The position numbers and the translations under genes were made by a program. A stretch of DNA of 34,313 nucleotides, taken from IMG/VR virus record IMGVR_UViG_3300031578_000191, positions 1-34,313 of that record. One strand, written 5' to 3'. The notes below the pieces were generated by a model. That model saw only the letters and a list, made by a program, of their open reading frames with translations. It did no database searches and was not told the origin of the DNA. How positions within the stretch are numbered: the first letter of the stretch is position 1; every line of letters begins with the position of its first letter. The DNA comes from a virus. Positions 14,802 through 21,623 of the stretch are shown here, in pieces.

Positions 14802-15154
14802 GTGATGCCCCCGGTCTGCTGGGCGGTTAAAGCTGTCACCTGTTCTAATGTATATCCGGGAGGCACATGCAAACCAAACGCATGTTGAGCGTCCTTTAAT
14901 CGGCTGATAGCAATTTCAGTTTTTGCCGCCTCATAGCCCCCCAGCCGCGCCCGCTCGATCTCGGCAACCCTGGCGGCGTCGGATTCGCGCCATTCGCGTT
15001 TGACCTCTTCCCAAAAAGCTACGGTTTCTCCGTATCTACAATCTCTTCTGTCTTCAATCAATCGAGCGCTATTATTCCCAGGATAAAGAGCCTTTAACTT
15101 TAGATTCAATTTCTTCCCGAGACGCATTATCCGGCTATTCGGCGTCGGTTGCAT
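14798..15154 (-). CDS. Hypothetical 118-residue basic protein
   Basis: Starts MQPTPNSRIMRLGKKLNLKL with an AGGAGG ribosome site; the frame is open further upstream but there shadows another gene. The middle is a charged helix (WEEVKREWRESDAARVAEIER). The first codons and ribosome site lie in a 39-bp segment repeated upstream of the sigma gene. The stop overlaps the ParB-fold start as ATGA. No family recognised. Confidence 0.65.
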   Translation of the reverse strand: MQPTPNSRIMRLGKKLNLKLKALYPGNNSARLIEDRRDCRYGETVAFWEEVKREWRESDAARVAEIERARLGGYEAAKTEIAISRLKDAQHAFGLHVPPGYTLEQVTALTAQQTGGIT

Positions 15155-15166
15155 CAGCGGCCTCCT
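15128..15166. repeat. 39-bp dispersed repeat, copy 1
   Basis: 38 of 39 positions match the segment at 21429-21467. This copy covers the end of the 315-residue gene (ADATDAE then stop) and, in another frame, the ribosome site and start MQPT of the next gene. Confidence 0.9.
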
Positions 15167-16082
15167 TCGCCGTCGCGCCGAGCATCCGGTCGCGGGCCGC
15201 CTCGGCCTGGTCGCGGTTATCATAGTCGGGCGGCGCCGGGCCGCTGTCCTCAGCCGAGAGGATTCCGTCGGCATCAGGCGCGACGGCGCGGCTGCCGTCT
15301 CCGGCAAGGTAAGCCAATCCAGCCTCAAGCTCCCCGATTCTGGCTCCCGCCAAATCCCTGATTGCCGCCTTGAGGTCTTCGCTGAAGCCATCAATGATCG
15401 GCTCGTGCCGCTTTAGTAACTCGACCAATTCCTCCATCGAGCCGCAGTCCACGAGCCGGTTCAGATACCAGGCCTCGACATCATCGGCCTTCCAGTCCGT
15501 GAAGTCCGGCACGCTCCACAGGTCGGCGGCCAGACCCGGGTCCCCATCGCTGGCCGGTTGCTCGAATATCTCGCGCTGCAGTTCCGCCGGGGCCAGCGGG
15601 CAAGTGGCGAGTATCTCCCCGGTCTCCAGCGACACCAGCCGCTTGACCCGGGCCGCGTGGTCGATCCAGACCTCGCAGGCGACGGTGGCCAGGTCGCCCT
15701 CGCGGATGCGGGAGGCCAGGGCGGAGGCGCGGTCCATCCGCTCGTCTATCCGGCCCTTGAAGTCTTTCTTGATCACTGCCAGTTCCGCCTCGAGCTCGTC
15801 GATCCGTCCGAGTACGGCCGCCAGCTCATCGGCCGTCTCGACCTTCGCCATGATGGACAGCGGGACGCGGACGTTGTGCTCCTCCGAGTCCGGCAGCTTG
15901 ACGAATGACTCCGGGACGGACTGCGGCTCTGCGGATGCGGTCGCGGTGGCCACCTCCGGTTCCTCGTCGCCGGTGGTTGCGGCCATCGGCTCGGTCTCGT
16001 TGGTCGGCGGCGTTCCCTGCTCCGGCTCCCGTTGCTGCGGGGTCGCGGTCTCTACGGTCTCCTCAGCCTTGCGCTTCCACAT
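15135..16082 (-). CDS. Hypothetical 315-residue acidic protein
   Basis: The N-terminal 65 residues are Glu/Thr/Pro-rich and probably disordered. A coiled coil (ADELAAVLGRIDELEAELAVIKKDFKGR) and a compact domain with VACEVWIDHAARVKRLVSLETGEIL follow; the C-terminus is Asp/Ala-rich. A GGGAGGAG ribosome site precedes the ATG. It lies among replication and recombination genes. I do not recognise a family. Confidence 0.7.
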   Translation of the reverse strand: MWKRKAEETVETATPQQREPEQGTPPTNETEPMAATTGDEEPEVATATASAEPQSVPESFVKLPDSEEHNVRVPLSIMAKVETADELAAVLGRIDELEAELAVIKKDFKGRIDERMDRASALASRIREGDLATVACEVWIDHAARVKRLVSLETGEILATCPLAPAELQREIFEQPASDGDPGLAADLWSVPDFTDWKADDVEAWYLNRLVDCGSMEELVELLKRHEPIIDGFSEDLKAAIRDLAGARIGELEAGLAYLAGDGSRAVAPDADGILSAEDSGPAPPDYDNRDQAEAARDRMLGATAKEAADATDAE

Positions 16083-16103
16083 GGGACTCCTCCCGGTTTA
16101 TGG

Positions 16104-16526
16104 TTATCCTTCCGGTAATTCGGTAAGTTCGATTGCCACTTCACTCCGCCCAGCGTAAGCCTTCTCGCAGAACAGCCGGACGATCTGCCCGTCGTCCCGA
16201 TAGGCGATCCCGTTCAGGCCATCCATCACCGCCTTGGCAAGATTCTCCACATCCGGACGCGTGTCCTTCCAGGCTTTCCATTTTGGTGCCGACTTCGGAC
16301 GGCAGAAGTGGAATGCCATTTGCGCCTGTATCGGCCCTTCCAGCATGGGAGCGTTCTCGGCCTGCGCCGCAAGCTTCACCAGGTGCTCATATCGCTCGGT
16401 CTTCTGCGGCGTGTGCATAGCGATGAAGGCACCCCGGCGGACGGCTCGCGGGCGGCCCTTCGGGACGGCCTCGCCGGGGACTATCAGTCGGAAGCTCCGA
16501 CACTGGTTAATCGTCCGTTTTGGCAT
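16104..16526 (-). CDS. rusA: RusA-family Holliday junction resolvase
   Basis: About 140 residues. The family core is plain: GEAVPKGRPRA near the N-terminus and RPDVENLAKAVMDGLNGIAYRDDGQIV at 90-116, containing the conserved aspartates that bind catalytic metal, followed by a Lys-containing strand. The dimer cuts four-way DNA junctions during replication and recombination, consistent with Rad52-type and replication genes nearby. Start: ATG at MPKRTINQC after GAAAGAGG; the longer open frame is less likely. Confidence 0.9.
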   Translation of the reverse strand: MPKRTINQCRSFRLIVPGEAVPKGRPRAVRRGAFIAMHTPQKTERYEHLVKLAAQAENAPMLEGPIQAQMAFHFCRPKSAPKWKAWKDTRPDVENLAKAVMDGLNGIAYRDDGQIVRLFCEKAYAGRSEVAIELTELPEG

Positions 16527-16728
16527 CGGTCCTCTTTCGGTCGCCGAACCAGGCCGCGATCCATTCGGCAATCTCTTCCGCGGCCATCATCCGCGTCCGC
16601 GCTCGCTGGCTATGCAGTGCCACGTCGAGCCAGGCATACGACAGGTCACTCAGCCTGATTTGATGCTTCCGCAGTTCCCGCTGGAGATCCTCCATCGGCA
16701 GACTGTCTCGGATCACGTCAGTGGTCAC
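16507..16728 (-). CDS. Hypothetical 73-residue helical protein
   Basis: Starts VTTDVIRDSLPMEDLQRELR with GTG overlapping the upstream stop as GTGA. Mostly helical (RMMAAEEIAEWIAAWFGDRKR), ending in a charged tail. Its stop lies inside the rusA gene start. Function unknown. Confidence 0.6.
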   Translation of the reverse strand: MTTDVIRDSLPMEDLQRELRKHQIRLSDLSYAWLDVALHSQRARTRMMAAEEIAEWIAAWFGDRKRTDAKTDD

Positions 16729-17036
16729 GGTAGCACCCCCGGGACGTAGCAACCCGGCTCGCTGAACGCCCGGCGGAACATCCTCTCCAGGCGCGGCCCC
16801 GGGCCCTCGCGGACGAGCGCGAACTGGTTGATGGCCACCGCGCCCGTCCGGGCGTCCGGGACGGCCTCCGGCGCGGGCCGGGACCCCCGGCGGGCCACCG
16901 GCGGGAAGGCCCCGAGGTTGCCCTTGGCCCTGGCCCGCGCGTAGCACCGCGCGATCAGCCCGCGGGCGTAGATACGGCCCTCGGCGCCGCAGCAGACGCA
17001 GCGCCCGATCCTGTGTCGGTCAGTCTCCACTCCCAT
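16725..17036 (-). CDS. Small zinc-finger-like protein
   Basis: A 103-residue protein. CVCCGAEGRIYARGLIARCYARARAKG resembles a short treble-clef zinc finger with Cys pairs, followed by a disordered Arg/Pro region. Possible nucleic-acid binding. An AAAGGAGCGG ribosome site precedes the ATG. No family recognised with certainty. Confidence 0.6.
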   Translation of the reverse strand: MGVETDRHRIGRCVCCGAEGRIYARGLIARCYARARAKGNLGAFPPVARRGSRPAPEAVPDARTGAVAINQFALVREGPGPRLERMFRRAFSEPGCYVPGVLP

Positions 17037-17058
17037 GTTCCGCTCCTTTCGGTAGGTG

Positions 17059-17226
17059 TTATTTCAGCATCCAGATGGCCAGCAGCCCCAAACTTGCCGA
17101 CAGCCAGACCGTGCATCGCTCGCCGGGTATCTTGTAGGCCCGCTGGTTGAGATATTTCAGGCTCAGCAGCCACCTGCCGCCCAAAACAAGGGTGATCCAG
17201 TAACCGCCGATGGTAAAAGATCGCAT
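17059..17226 (-). CDS. 55-residue two-helix membrane micro-protein
   Basis: Starts MRSFTIGGYWITLVLGGRW, has a basic loop (KYLNQRAYKIPGE) and a second hydrophobic helix (VWLSASLGLLAIWML). It sits 6 nt after the DnaC-type gene. The ribosome site is weak. Membrane location is predicted; function unknown. Confidence 0.55.
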   Translation of the reverse strand: MRSFTIGGYWITLVLGGRWLLSLKYLNQRAYKIPGERCTVWLSASLGLLAIWMLK

Positions 17227-17232
17227 CACTAT

Positions 17233-17862
17233 TTACTTCTTTCCGGCCAGGCGGCGGTCGCCGGCCCGCTCGATGATCCGGTCCTTGCCGCACATCCCGG
17301 CGATCCGGCTCGACAGCCGCCGATCGATCCAGGCGTCGACCTCGTTGAGGTTGAGGTTCGACGTGATGATCGTCGGGAGGTCCCACTGCTCCCGGTGGTT
17401 GATGATGAGATAGTAGGTCTGCCTGGTGAAGTCCGTCAGCTTCTCGGCCCCGAAGTCGTCAAGCATCAGCCAGCCGGGGAAGCGCATGACCTCCCGGACC
17501 TCGTAGTTGGCCGCTTCGTAGTCCCCCTGGAGGCCGAAGATGAAGTCGGGGCAGGACAGGAACCGGACCATCCCGGTCCCCCGGCGGAGGGCCATCAGCC
17601 GGAGGGCCATCAGGCCGAGCACCGTCTTGCCGGAGCCGGGCGCGCCGTGGATGAACAGGTTGCCGCCGACCAGCTTGCGAGCCAGCACCTCATCCCCGAA
17701 CGCGTCGACCAGGCCGCGAAAGTGCGGGGGGACCATCAGGCTGAACTGCTCCAGGATGGCGGCCCGGATGCGCTCTCGGTCCGCTGGAGTCATTCGCGGC
17801 TCAGGCGGTGATGCCAAAACCGTCAAACTTGTGGCCGACAGGTCCACGTTGATCTTTTTCAC
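17233..17862 (-). CDS. DnaC/IstB-type helicase loader ATPase
   Basis: A 209-residue AAA+ protein. Walker A GAPGSGKT is at 73-80, Walker B WLMLDDFGAEK at 131-141, sensor I TSN at 167-169, and an Arg finger region RRLSSRIAG at 181-189. It would load the replicative helicase (host DnaB, since none is encoded here) at the phage origin. The first 35 residues may contact the helicase. GTG start after AAGGAGACC. It overlaps the replication initiator gene by 62 nt, a classic initiator-loader pair. Confidence 0.88.
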   Translation of the reverse strand: MKKINVDLSATSLTVLASPPEPRMTPADRERIRAAILEQFSLMVPPHFRGLVDAFGDEVLARKLVGGNLFIHGAPGSGKTVLGLMALRLMALRRGTGMVRFLSCPDFIFGLQGDYEAANYEVREVMRFPGWLMLDDFGAEKLTDFTRQTYYLIINHREQWDLPTIITSNLNLNEVDAWIDRRLSSRIAGMCGKDRIIERAGDRRLAGKK

Positions 17863-18634
17863 TACGGTCTCCTTGCTTCATTGCGGCCTCGATGACCTCC
17901 CACCGAGTCCGGTCCCCCCGACGCGTCCGTCCCCGCATCGCCGCCGGGCTGCGGCAGTTCTCGGCCCAAAAGGCGTCAGTCACGGCCCAGGCCATAAGCG
18001 CCTCTATCTCAGGCGGCGGGTGGCCGTCCACCTCGACCAGCATCCCGATCTCGTTGGCCCAGGCGGCGTAGCCGTCGAGCACCGGGTCGAGGCCGTTGGC
18101 GAACGGCTTGTGGGTCAGGCAGAGGTCCCGGAGCTTTTGAGCGAGGATGAGATAGTCGGGATTCCGCCGACGGCGGTCTTTTGTAGAGACGTTTTTTTCA
18201 TTCTTACCATTCTTACCATTCTTACCATTCTTGTTTGTGGCCGGTTGTTGGCCGGTTGTTGGTCGGTTGTTGGTCGCTGTTTGGTCGTTCTGCTGGTCGA
18301 TTTCTACGCTCTCGGACTGATAAATGCCCCAATTTGTTATAGTTACGACTGAGTATTTGTTGGTCGTTTTGATGGTCAGATTTCCTGACTTTTCCAAAAT
18401 GGATAAGCAGGTCCGAATATTCCTCTCCGTCTGCCTTAATTCGGCGGCGGCGGCTTGGCGTCCGAAAATAAACTGGCCCGGCAGTAGGTCGATGAGCTGG
18501 TTTCCGACCATCGTTTTATGCCTCCGATGGCTTGCCCGAATCAGGCACCAGGTCCAGAATGTCCATATCTTCGGTCTCTGCATCAAGCCCGAATCCCGGC
18601 TCTTTCGCCACAGTCTTATCCAACCCCTATCCAA
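17801..18634 (-). CDS. Phage replication initiator (replisome organiser type)
   Basis: A 277-residue protein. Residues 1-105 match the N-terminal winged-helix region of phage initiators (GWIRLWRK, LLPGQFIFGRQAAAAELRQTERNIRTCLSIL, VVTITNWGIYQ). Residues 115-150 form a low-complexity Asn/Gln/Lys linker encoded by tandem DNA repeats. The C-terminal 120 residues resemble a loader-binding region (AWAVTDAFWAENCRSPAAMRG). It would bind the iterons in its own gene and recruit the DnaC-type protein. The start is TTG without a strong ribosome site, which may limit expression. Confidence 0.8.
   Translation of the reverse strand: MDRGWIRLWRKSRDSGLMQRPKIWTFWTWCLIRASHRRHKTMVGNQLIDLLPGQFIFGRQAAAAELRQTERNIRTCLSILEKSGNLTIKTTNKYSVVTITNWGIYQSESVEIDQQNDQTATNNRPTTGQQPATNKNGKNGKNGKNEKNVSTKDRRRRNPDYLILAQKLRDLCLTHKPFANGLDPVLDGYAAWANEIGMLVEVDGHPPPEIEALMAWAVTDAFWAENCRSPAAMRGRTRRGDRTRWEVIEAAMKQGDRSEKDQRGPVGHKFDGFGITA
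18199..18233. repeat. 9-bp tandem repeat in the initiator gene
   Basis: About 3.9 copies of CATTCTTAC (plus strand), encoding KNGKNGKN on the minus strand. It borders the 11-bp iterons and is AT-rich, as expected of a DNA-unwinding element. Confidence 0.85.
18239..18299. repeat. Iteron-like 11-bp repeats, candidate replication origin
   Basis: Three near-identical units of GGYCGGTTGTT in tandem, then GGTCGCTGTTT, a diverged 12-mer and a GGTCG half unit. They lie inside the initiator gene, as iterons do in lambda-type initiator genes. The 9-bp AT-richer repeat is adjacent. Together they are the best candidate origin in the window. Confidence 0.6.
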
Positions 18635-18645
18635 TTAATTACCCT

Positions 18646-18725
18646 CAAGCACAAGAAAGCCCCCGGATCGGGCGGTGGAGGGCATTGGAACCCTTTGGAA
18701 CCGTCACCGGGGGCTTCTGTGCTTG
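18646..18725 (-). terminator. Large hairpin/terminator in the replication operon leader
   Basis: On the minus strand CAAGCACAGAAGCCCCCGG pairs with CCGGGGGCTTTCTTGTGCTTG (two bulged bases), enclosing about 40 nt with two GGTTCC copies. The inner stem AAGCCCCCGG/CCGGGGGCTT is followed by TCTTGTGCTT, a weak T-rich tract. It ends a few bases before the initiator start. Confidence 0.65.
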
Positions 18726-18778
18726 CCGTTGATTTTGTGGTCTCTCCAATGATTCCACCTTTGAGCCTGAGCATACAT
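18704..18778 (-). CDS. Predicted 24-residue leader peptide of the replication operon
   Basis: An ATG frame follows an AAAGGGAG ribosome site 4 nt away. The peptide is His/Trp/Arg-rich (MYAQAQRWNHWRDH and so on). Its last seven codons (GKHRSPR) cover the left arm of the downstream hairpin, and its stop sits just past that arm. A ribosome there would block the hairpin, which is the geometry of translational attenuation. Confidence 0.5.
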   Translation of the reverse strand: MYAQAQRWNHWRDHKINGKHRSPR

Positions 18779-18804
18779 CCTGCTCCCTTTCTCAGCCTGC
18801 ACCC

Positions 18805-18834
18805 AGTATAATATACCTATCCACGCCGCGTCAA
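18805..18834 (-). promoter_or_regulatory. Promoter of the replication operon
   Basis: Minus-strand TTGACG, 18-nt spacer, TATACT. The spacer shares GCGG-GGAT-GG text with the promoter at 20508. It precedes the leader peptide and hairpin. Confidence 0.5.
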
Positions 18835-18905
18835 TCATTTTTTAAGAAGTCGGCCGGATTCCCTCGTTCCACTTGCGCGAGGTCGAAAGCGTCTTGAGTA
18901 TGAGC

Positions 18906-19424
18906 CTACCGCGTGCCATTGGCAGTGTCGCCTCCAAAACGGATGATCCTGTCGGCAAGCTTCTCAGCGCGGTCAATGGGGATGCAAAAACCCTTACTTG
19001 TCCCGGTGGGTGCTGGCCGGTAAAGCCATTTAGGGTTATGTTGGTCGAGCCGTTTCAGCGTGTTCTTGCTAAATATATAAAAGATGGTATAGTCACCGAT
19101 ACCATAGAGCCAACTATTGTCATTGCGGTATATGCCACTCAGCACATAAGCGGCGTTGTCCTCATGTGCTTTTTCGGCGGTTTCTATATAGACGCGGCCC
19201 GTTTCAACCATCCGCTTGTCCAGCTTGATCTCAAGTCCCAAAAGGTTTTCCCGCTTGAACTGATATTGCTTGGAGGTCATGTTTTGTAACACAATGCCGC
19301 GCCGGTGTAGTTCTTCGCAAATGAAGTCCTGATAAGGCTTTGCGTCTTTTAGCTGGTATTCTCTATATTCTTCATAGCTGCCGAACTGCTCGCGGCTCCG
19401 GCCTGCTTGCCCCACGTCTCCCAT
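18906..19424 (-). CDS. Candidate PD-(D/E)XK restriction-type endonuclease
   Basis: A 172-residue protein. YQDFICEELHRRG gives a helix Glu (38), RENLLGLEIKLDKR gives an E65-x-K67 pair, and GRVYIETAEKA gives a second Glu/Lys strand; this order resembles PD-(D/E)XK nucleases. The later SGIYRNDNSWLYGIGDYTIFYI strand set also fits. It overlaps the MT-A70 methyltransferase by 76 nt, yet its ATG has an AAGGAGG site 7 nt upstream, so the overlap is real. The pair looks like a compact restriction-modification unit, but the nuclease activity is inferred, not proven. Confidence 0.55.
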   Translation of the reverse strand: MGDVGQAGRSREQFGSYEEYREYQLKDAKPYQDFICEELHRRGIVLQNMTSKQYQFKRENLLGLEIKLDKRMVETGRVYIETAEKAHEDNAAYVLSGIYRNDNSWLYGIGDYTIFYIFSKNTLKRLDQHNPKWLYRPAPTGTSKGFCIPIDRAEKLADRIIRFGGDTANGTR

Positions 19425-20368
19425 CCGGGCACCTCCTTGCGGGCGAACAACTCTATGCGCTTCCCGTGAATGTAGAGCTTGTCTATGAGTTCCCGGAAAT
19501 ACTCCGGTTTCTCGGAATGAACGGCGCTCCTCTCTATTGAAATTACGCTGTCATGTAGTTCCGCCGCGTCCGGGATGCAGCTACCCCTTGTCGCCACAAG
19601 AAGCAGTTCGTGTCTGACCGAATTGTAATGGCCGGGGTTGTGCCCCACCTTGTCCCATATGAAGCTGGTCTTATATTGAAAGCCCCACGCCTCGATAACC
19701 TTGAATGAGTCCTGAAGCATAGGCGATGTAACCCAAAGAAAGAGCACGGCGTTGTCGGCGAGACTGTTCTTGATGTCGAGAGCACAAAGTTCATCAATGC
19801 TCATAGTCGAATAATGTTTCTCGGCGCGTCCGTATTGGCCGGTTATGACTCCGGCATCGGCGTATTGCCAGGGCGGGTCAGCGTAGACGACGCGGAACTT
19901 CCCTTTGATCTCGCCCGCAATAGCTTCGGCCGCCCGCTTCCGGCGGCGCACTTCCTGGCGAAGCTCGGCCCGCGTCCAGCCGTTTTGCTCGGCCAGATCA
20001 AGCAATTCGTCTTGTTCGGCTTTCGTCTCACGGCCCGCGACTTCTTTGTGATGAGACCAACTAAGAACTTCTCGCCGGCGAGAAGTTTCTATTTTGCCAG
20101 CAACCCATCCGGCATCGGCGAAAGTTTGGAAAGCAAAGCGTTCCGAATCAACAGCCTGGGCTGCCCGCTTGCCGTAAGCGTGCTCGCCATAGTGCCACCA
20201 GTCGCCGATCCACCACATGTAGCCGCTCTCGATGGCCGAAAGAGGGGCCGCTATCGCCTCCCATTGCTCGAAAGAAAGACCGGGCGGCAGTATAAGGGCC
20301 ATCCGGGTAATTTTAGTTCCGGCGGGCAAGGACAAATCCAGAGCGGATTTAGCCAGCGGATACTTCAA
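19349..20368 (-). CDS. MT-A70-family adenine methyltransferase
   Basis: A 339-residue protein. The N-terminal 155 residues form a separate helical domain (SAIESGYMWWIGDWWHYGEHAYGKR) ending in a basic helix. The catalytic part has the DPPW motif (VVYADPPWQY, 164-167), NAVLFLWVTSPML and the SAM-binding HELLLVATRG. Such enzymes methylate adenine N6 in DNA. Start: TTG, overlapping the upstream 40-residue frame as TTGA after AAAGGAGG. The C-terminal 25 residues are dual-coded with the candidate nuclease. It may protect phage DNA or pair with the nuclease. Confidence 0.85.
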   Translation of the reverse strand: MKYPLAKSALDLSLPAGTKITRMALILPPGLSFEQWEAIAAPLSAIESGYMWWIGDWWHYGEHAYGKRAAQAVDSERFAFQTFADAGWVAGKIETSRRREVLSWSHHKEVAGRETKAEQDELLDLAEQNGWTRAELRQEVRRRKRAAEAIAGEIKGKFRVVYADPPWQYADAGVITGQYGRAEKHYSTMSIDELCALDIKNSLADNAVLFLWVTSPMLQDSFKVIEAWGFQYKTSFIWDKVGHNPGHYNSVRHELLLVATRGSCIPDAAELHDSVISIERSAVHSEKPEYFRELIDKLYIHGKRIELFARKEVPGWETWGKQAGAASSSAAMKNIENTS

Positions 20369-20487
20369 TCTCGCCTCCTTTCAGGCAAAAAGAAGCCCCT
20401 GCTCCGGGCGTAGATAGCGGCGGCGACCGCTTCGGAGACCCTCGGCAGAGGCTTCAGTTTGCTCAAATCGTGGTATCTCGCCGCCAT
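20365..20487 (-). CDS. 40-residue leader-type frame before the methyltransferase
   Basis: Starts MAARYHDLSKLKPLPRVSEA after a GCAGGAGG ribosome site and only about 15 nt after the predicted transcription start. Its end passes through a terminator-like hairpin, and its stop overlaps the methyltransferase TTG. Translation of this frame would disrupt the hairpin and feed ribosomes to the methyltransferase. The peptide itself is basic with no known family. Confidence 0.55.
   Translation of the reverse strand: MAARYHDLSKLKPLPRVSEAVAAAIYARSRGFFLPERRRD
20387..20409 (-). terminator. Terminator-like hairpin inside the 40-residue frame
   Basis: Minus-strand GCCC-GGAGCAG-GGGC followed by TTCTTTTTG. 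A longer alternative stem, GAAGCCTC with GGGGCTTC (one wobble), spans more of the frame and ends in the same T-run. Confidence 0.5.
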
Positions 20488-20507
20488 ATCTACTACCTCC
20501 TGCCGTC

Positions 20508-20536
20508 AATATACGCGCCCATCCGCGCCGTGTCCA
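20508..20536 (-). promoter_or_regulatory. Promoter of the methyltransferase unit
   Basis: Minus-strand TGGACA, 17-nt spacer, TATATT. It lies between the sigma gene stop and the 40-residue frame, with the ribosome site just downstream. Confidence 0.65.
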
Positions 20537-20545
20537 GCGGTTTTT

Positions 20546-21400
20546 TCACCGGAACGCCTCCAGCCGTCCCGCCCGCGAGACGTGCCGCAGCCGCCGCAGC
20601 GCCCCGTCCCTTATCTGCCGGACCCGTTCTCGCGTAAGGTTGAGGTTCGCGCCGATCTCTTCCAGGGTGTATGTCCCGCCGCCGCCGAGGCCGTAGTAGA
20701 GCCGCAGGACCTCTCGCTCGCGGTTGGTGAGCGTCCCGAGCAGGCGCCCGAACTCCCCGGCCAGCAGGCCGGCGTCCAGCCGGTCGTCCAGATCGGGCTG
20801 CTTCCGGTCCTCGATGGCGTCCACCAGGTGCAGATCCAGCCGGAAGTCATCGTCCCCGTCCCGGTCGCATGCCGCGTCCAGCGACAAGGGTTGGCCGGAC
20901 ATGGCGAGCGCCCGGGCCAGCCTGTCCTCCCTCATCCCCATGGCCTCGGCCAGCTCGGCGAGCGACGGCTCCCGGCCCCGGCGCTGGCCGAGCCGGGCGC
21001 CGGCGCGATCAATGCGGTAGAGCTCGCCGATGCGGTGGGCGGGCATTCGGATCGTCCGCGACTGGTTGGCGACGGTCGAGCGGATCCGCGCCCGAATCCA
21101 CCAGACGGCGTAGGTGAGGAACGTCAGGCCCCGACGCTCGTCCCAGCGCCGTGCCGCCATGATCAGCCCGAGATTGCCGGCACTGATCAGGTCCAGCAGA
21201 TCAAGCCCGCGGCCCCGATAGTCCTTAGCCACTGTGACGACGAAGCGCAGGTTGGCCTCTACCAGCGCAGCCAGGGCCTCCGGGTCGCTGCTTTCGCGGA
21301 TACGCCGGCCCAGGGCGGCCTCCTCCTCGCGGCTCAACAGCGGTATCTGGCCGATCTCCCCCAGGTAGCGACGAAGGGATGCGGAATGCGGCTCCGGCAC
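20546..21400 (-). CDS. Sigma-70-family RNA polymerase sigma factor
   Basis: A 284-residue factor. Region 1.2 is YLGEIGQIPLLSREEEAALG (12-31). Region 2 runs 45-115 (ANLRFVVTVAKDYRGRGLDLLDLISAGNLGL and FLTYAVWWIRARI). Region 3 spans about 118-195. Region 4 is at 215-275 with LTNREREVLRLYYG and the HTH ANLNLTRERVRQIRDGALRRLR. It would direct RNA polymerase to promoters, plausibly the TATATT set in this window. It lacks region 1.1, like alternative factors. GTG start, 4 nt after a 16-residue frame. Complete sigma factors are uncommon in siphoviruses. Confidence 0.9.
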   Translation of the reverse strand: MPEPHSASLRRYLGEIGQIPLLSREEEAALGRRIRESSDPEALAALVEANLRFVVTVAKDYRGRGLDLLDLISAGNLGLIMAARRWDERRGLTFLTYAVWWIRARIRSTVANQSRTIRMPAHRIGELYRIDRAGARLGQRRGREPSLAELAEAMGMREDRLARALAMSGQPLSLDAACDRDGDDDFRLDLHLVDAIEDRKQPDLDDRLDAGLLAGEFGRLLGTLTNREREVLRLYYGLGGGGTYTLEEIGANLNLTRERVRQIRDGALRRLRHVSRAGRLEAFR

Positions 21401-21404
21401 GGGG

Positions 21405-21455
21405 TCAGGCCTCCCGGTCCAAACGTCGTATCCGGCTATTCAGCGTCGGTTGCAT
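21405..21455 (-). CDS. 16-residue frame directly before the sigma gene
   Basis: Encodes MQPTLNSRIRRLDREA after a TAGGAGG site. Eight of its first nine residues equal the start of the 118-residue protein at 15154 because of the shared 39-bp repeat. It may be a truncated duplicate, or an upstream frame that couples translation into the sigma GTG 4 nt later. Confidence 0.4.
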   Translation of the reverse strand: MQPTLNSRIRRLDREA

Positions 21456-21467
21456 CAGCGGCCTCCT
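21429..21467. repeat. 39-bp dispersed repeat, copy 2
   Basis: Matches 15128-15166 at 38 of 39 positions. Here the frame that ended a gene in copy 1 is closed upstream by TAG, so only the ribosome site and MQPT start remain useful. Confidence 0.9.
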
Positions 21468-21573
21468 AAGCTCGGTTGGGGTCTTCTGCAAAACTTATCA
21501 CACATCGTAATTCGTCGGATATACAGCCTTGTGTTATTTCACCTCGATCAACACGATCCAACAGAGAGGTCAA
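21466..21573 (-). CDS. 35-residue frame, possibly the second half of a split gene
   Basis: TTG frame overlapping the previous stop as TTGA: TSLLDRVDRGEITQGCISDE and onward. Composition looks protein-like. Joined to the preceding 17 residues by a one-base shift, it would give a single 52-residue helical protein, so a frameshift (mutation, sequencing error or programmed) is possible. Confidence 0.4.
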   Translation of the reverse strand: MTSLLDRVDRGEITQGCISDELRCVISFAEDPNRA

Positions 21574-21623
21574 TCTTTTACTATCGCCTGCAATGCTTCT
21601 TCAGCGGTCCATAGGTCACTCAC
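21570..21623 (-). CDS. 17-residue frame, possibly the first half of a split gene
   Basis: GTG frame VSDLWTAEEALQAIVKD overlapping the upstream stop as GTGA. It ends at TGA immediately after AAAGAT. See the following frame, whose TTG shares that stop. Confidence 0.4.
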   Translation of the reverse strand: MSDLWTAEEALQAIVKD

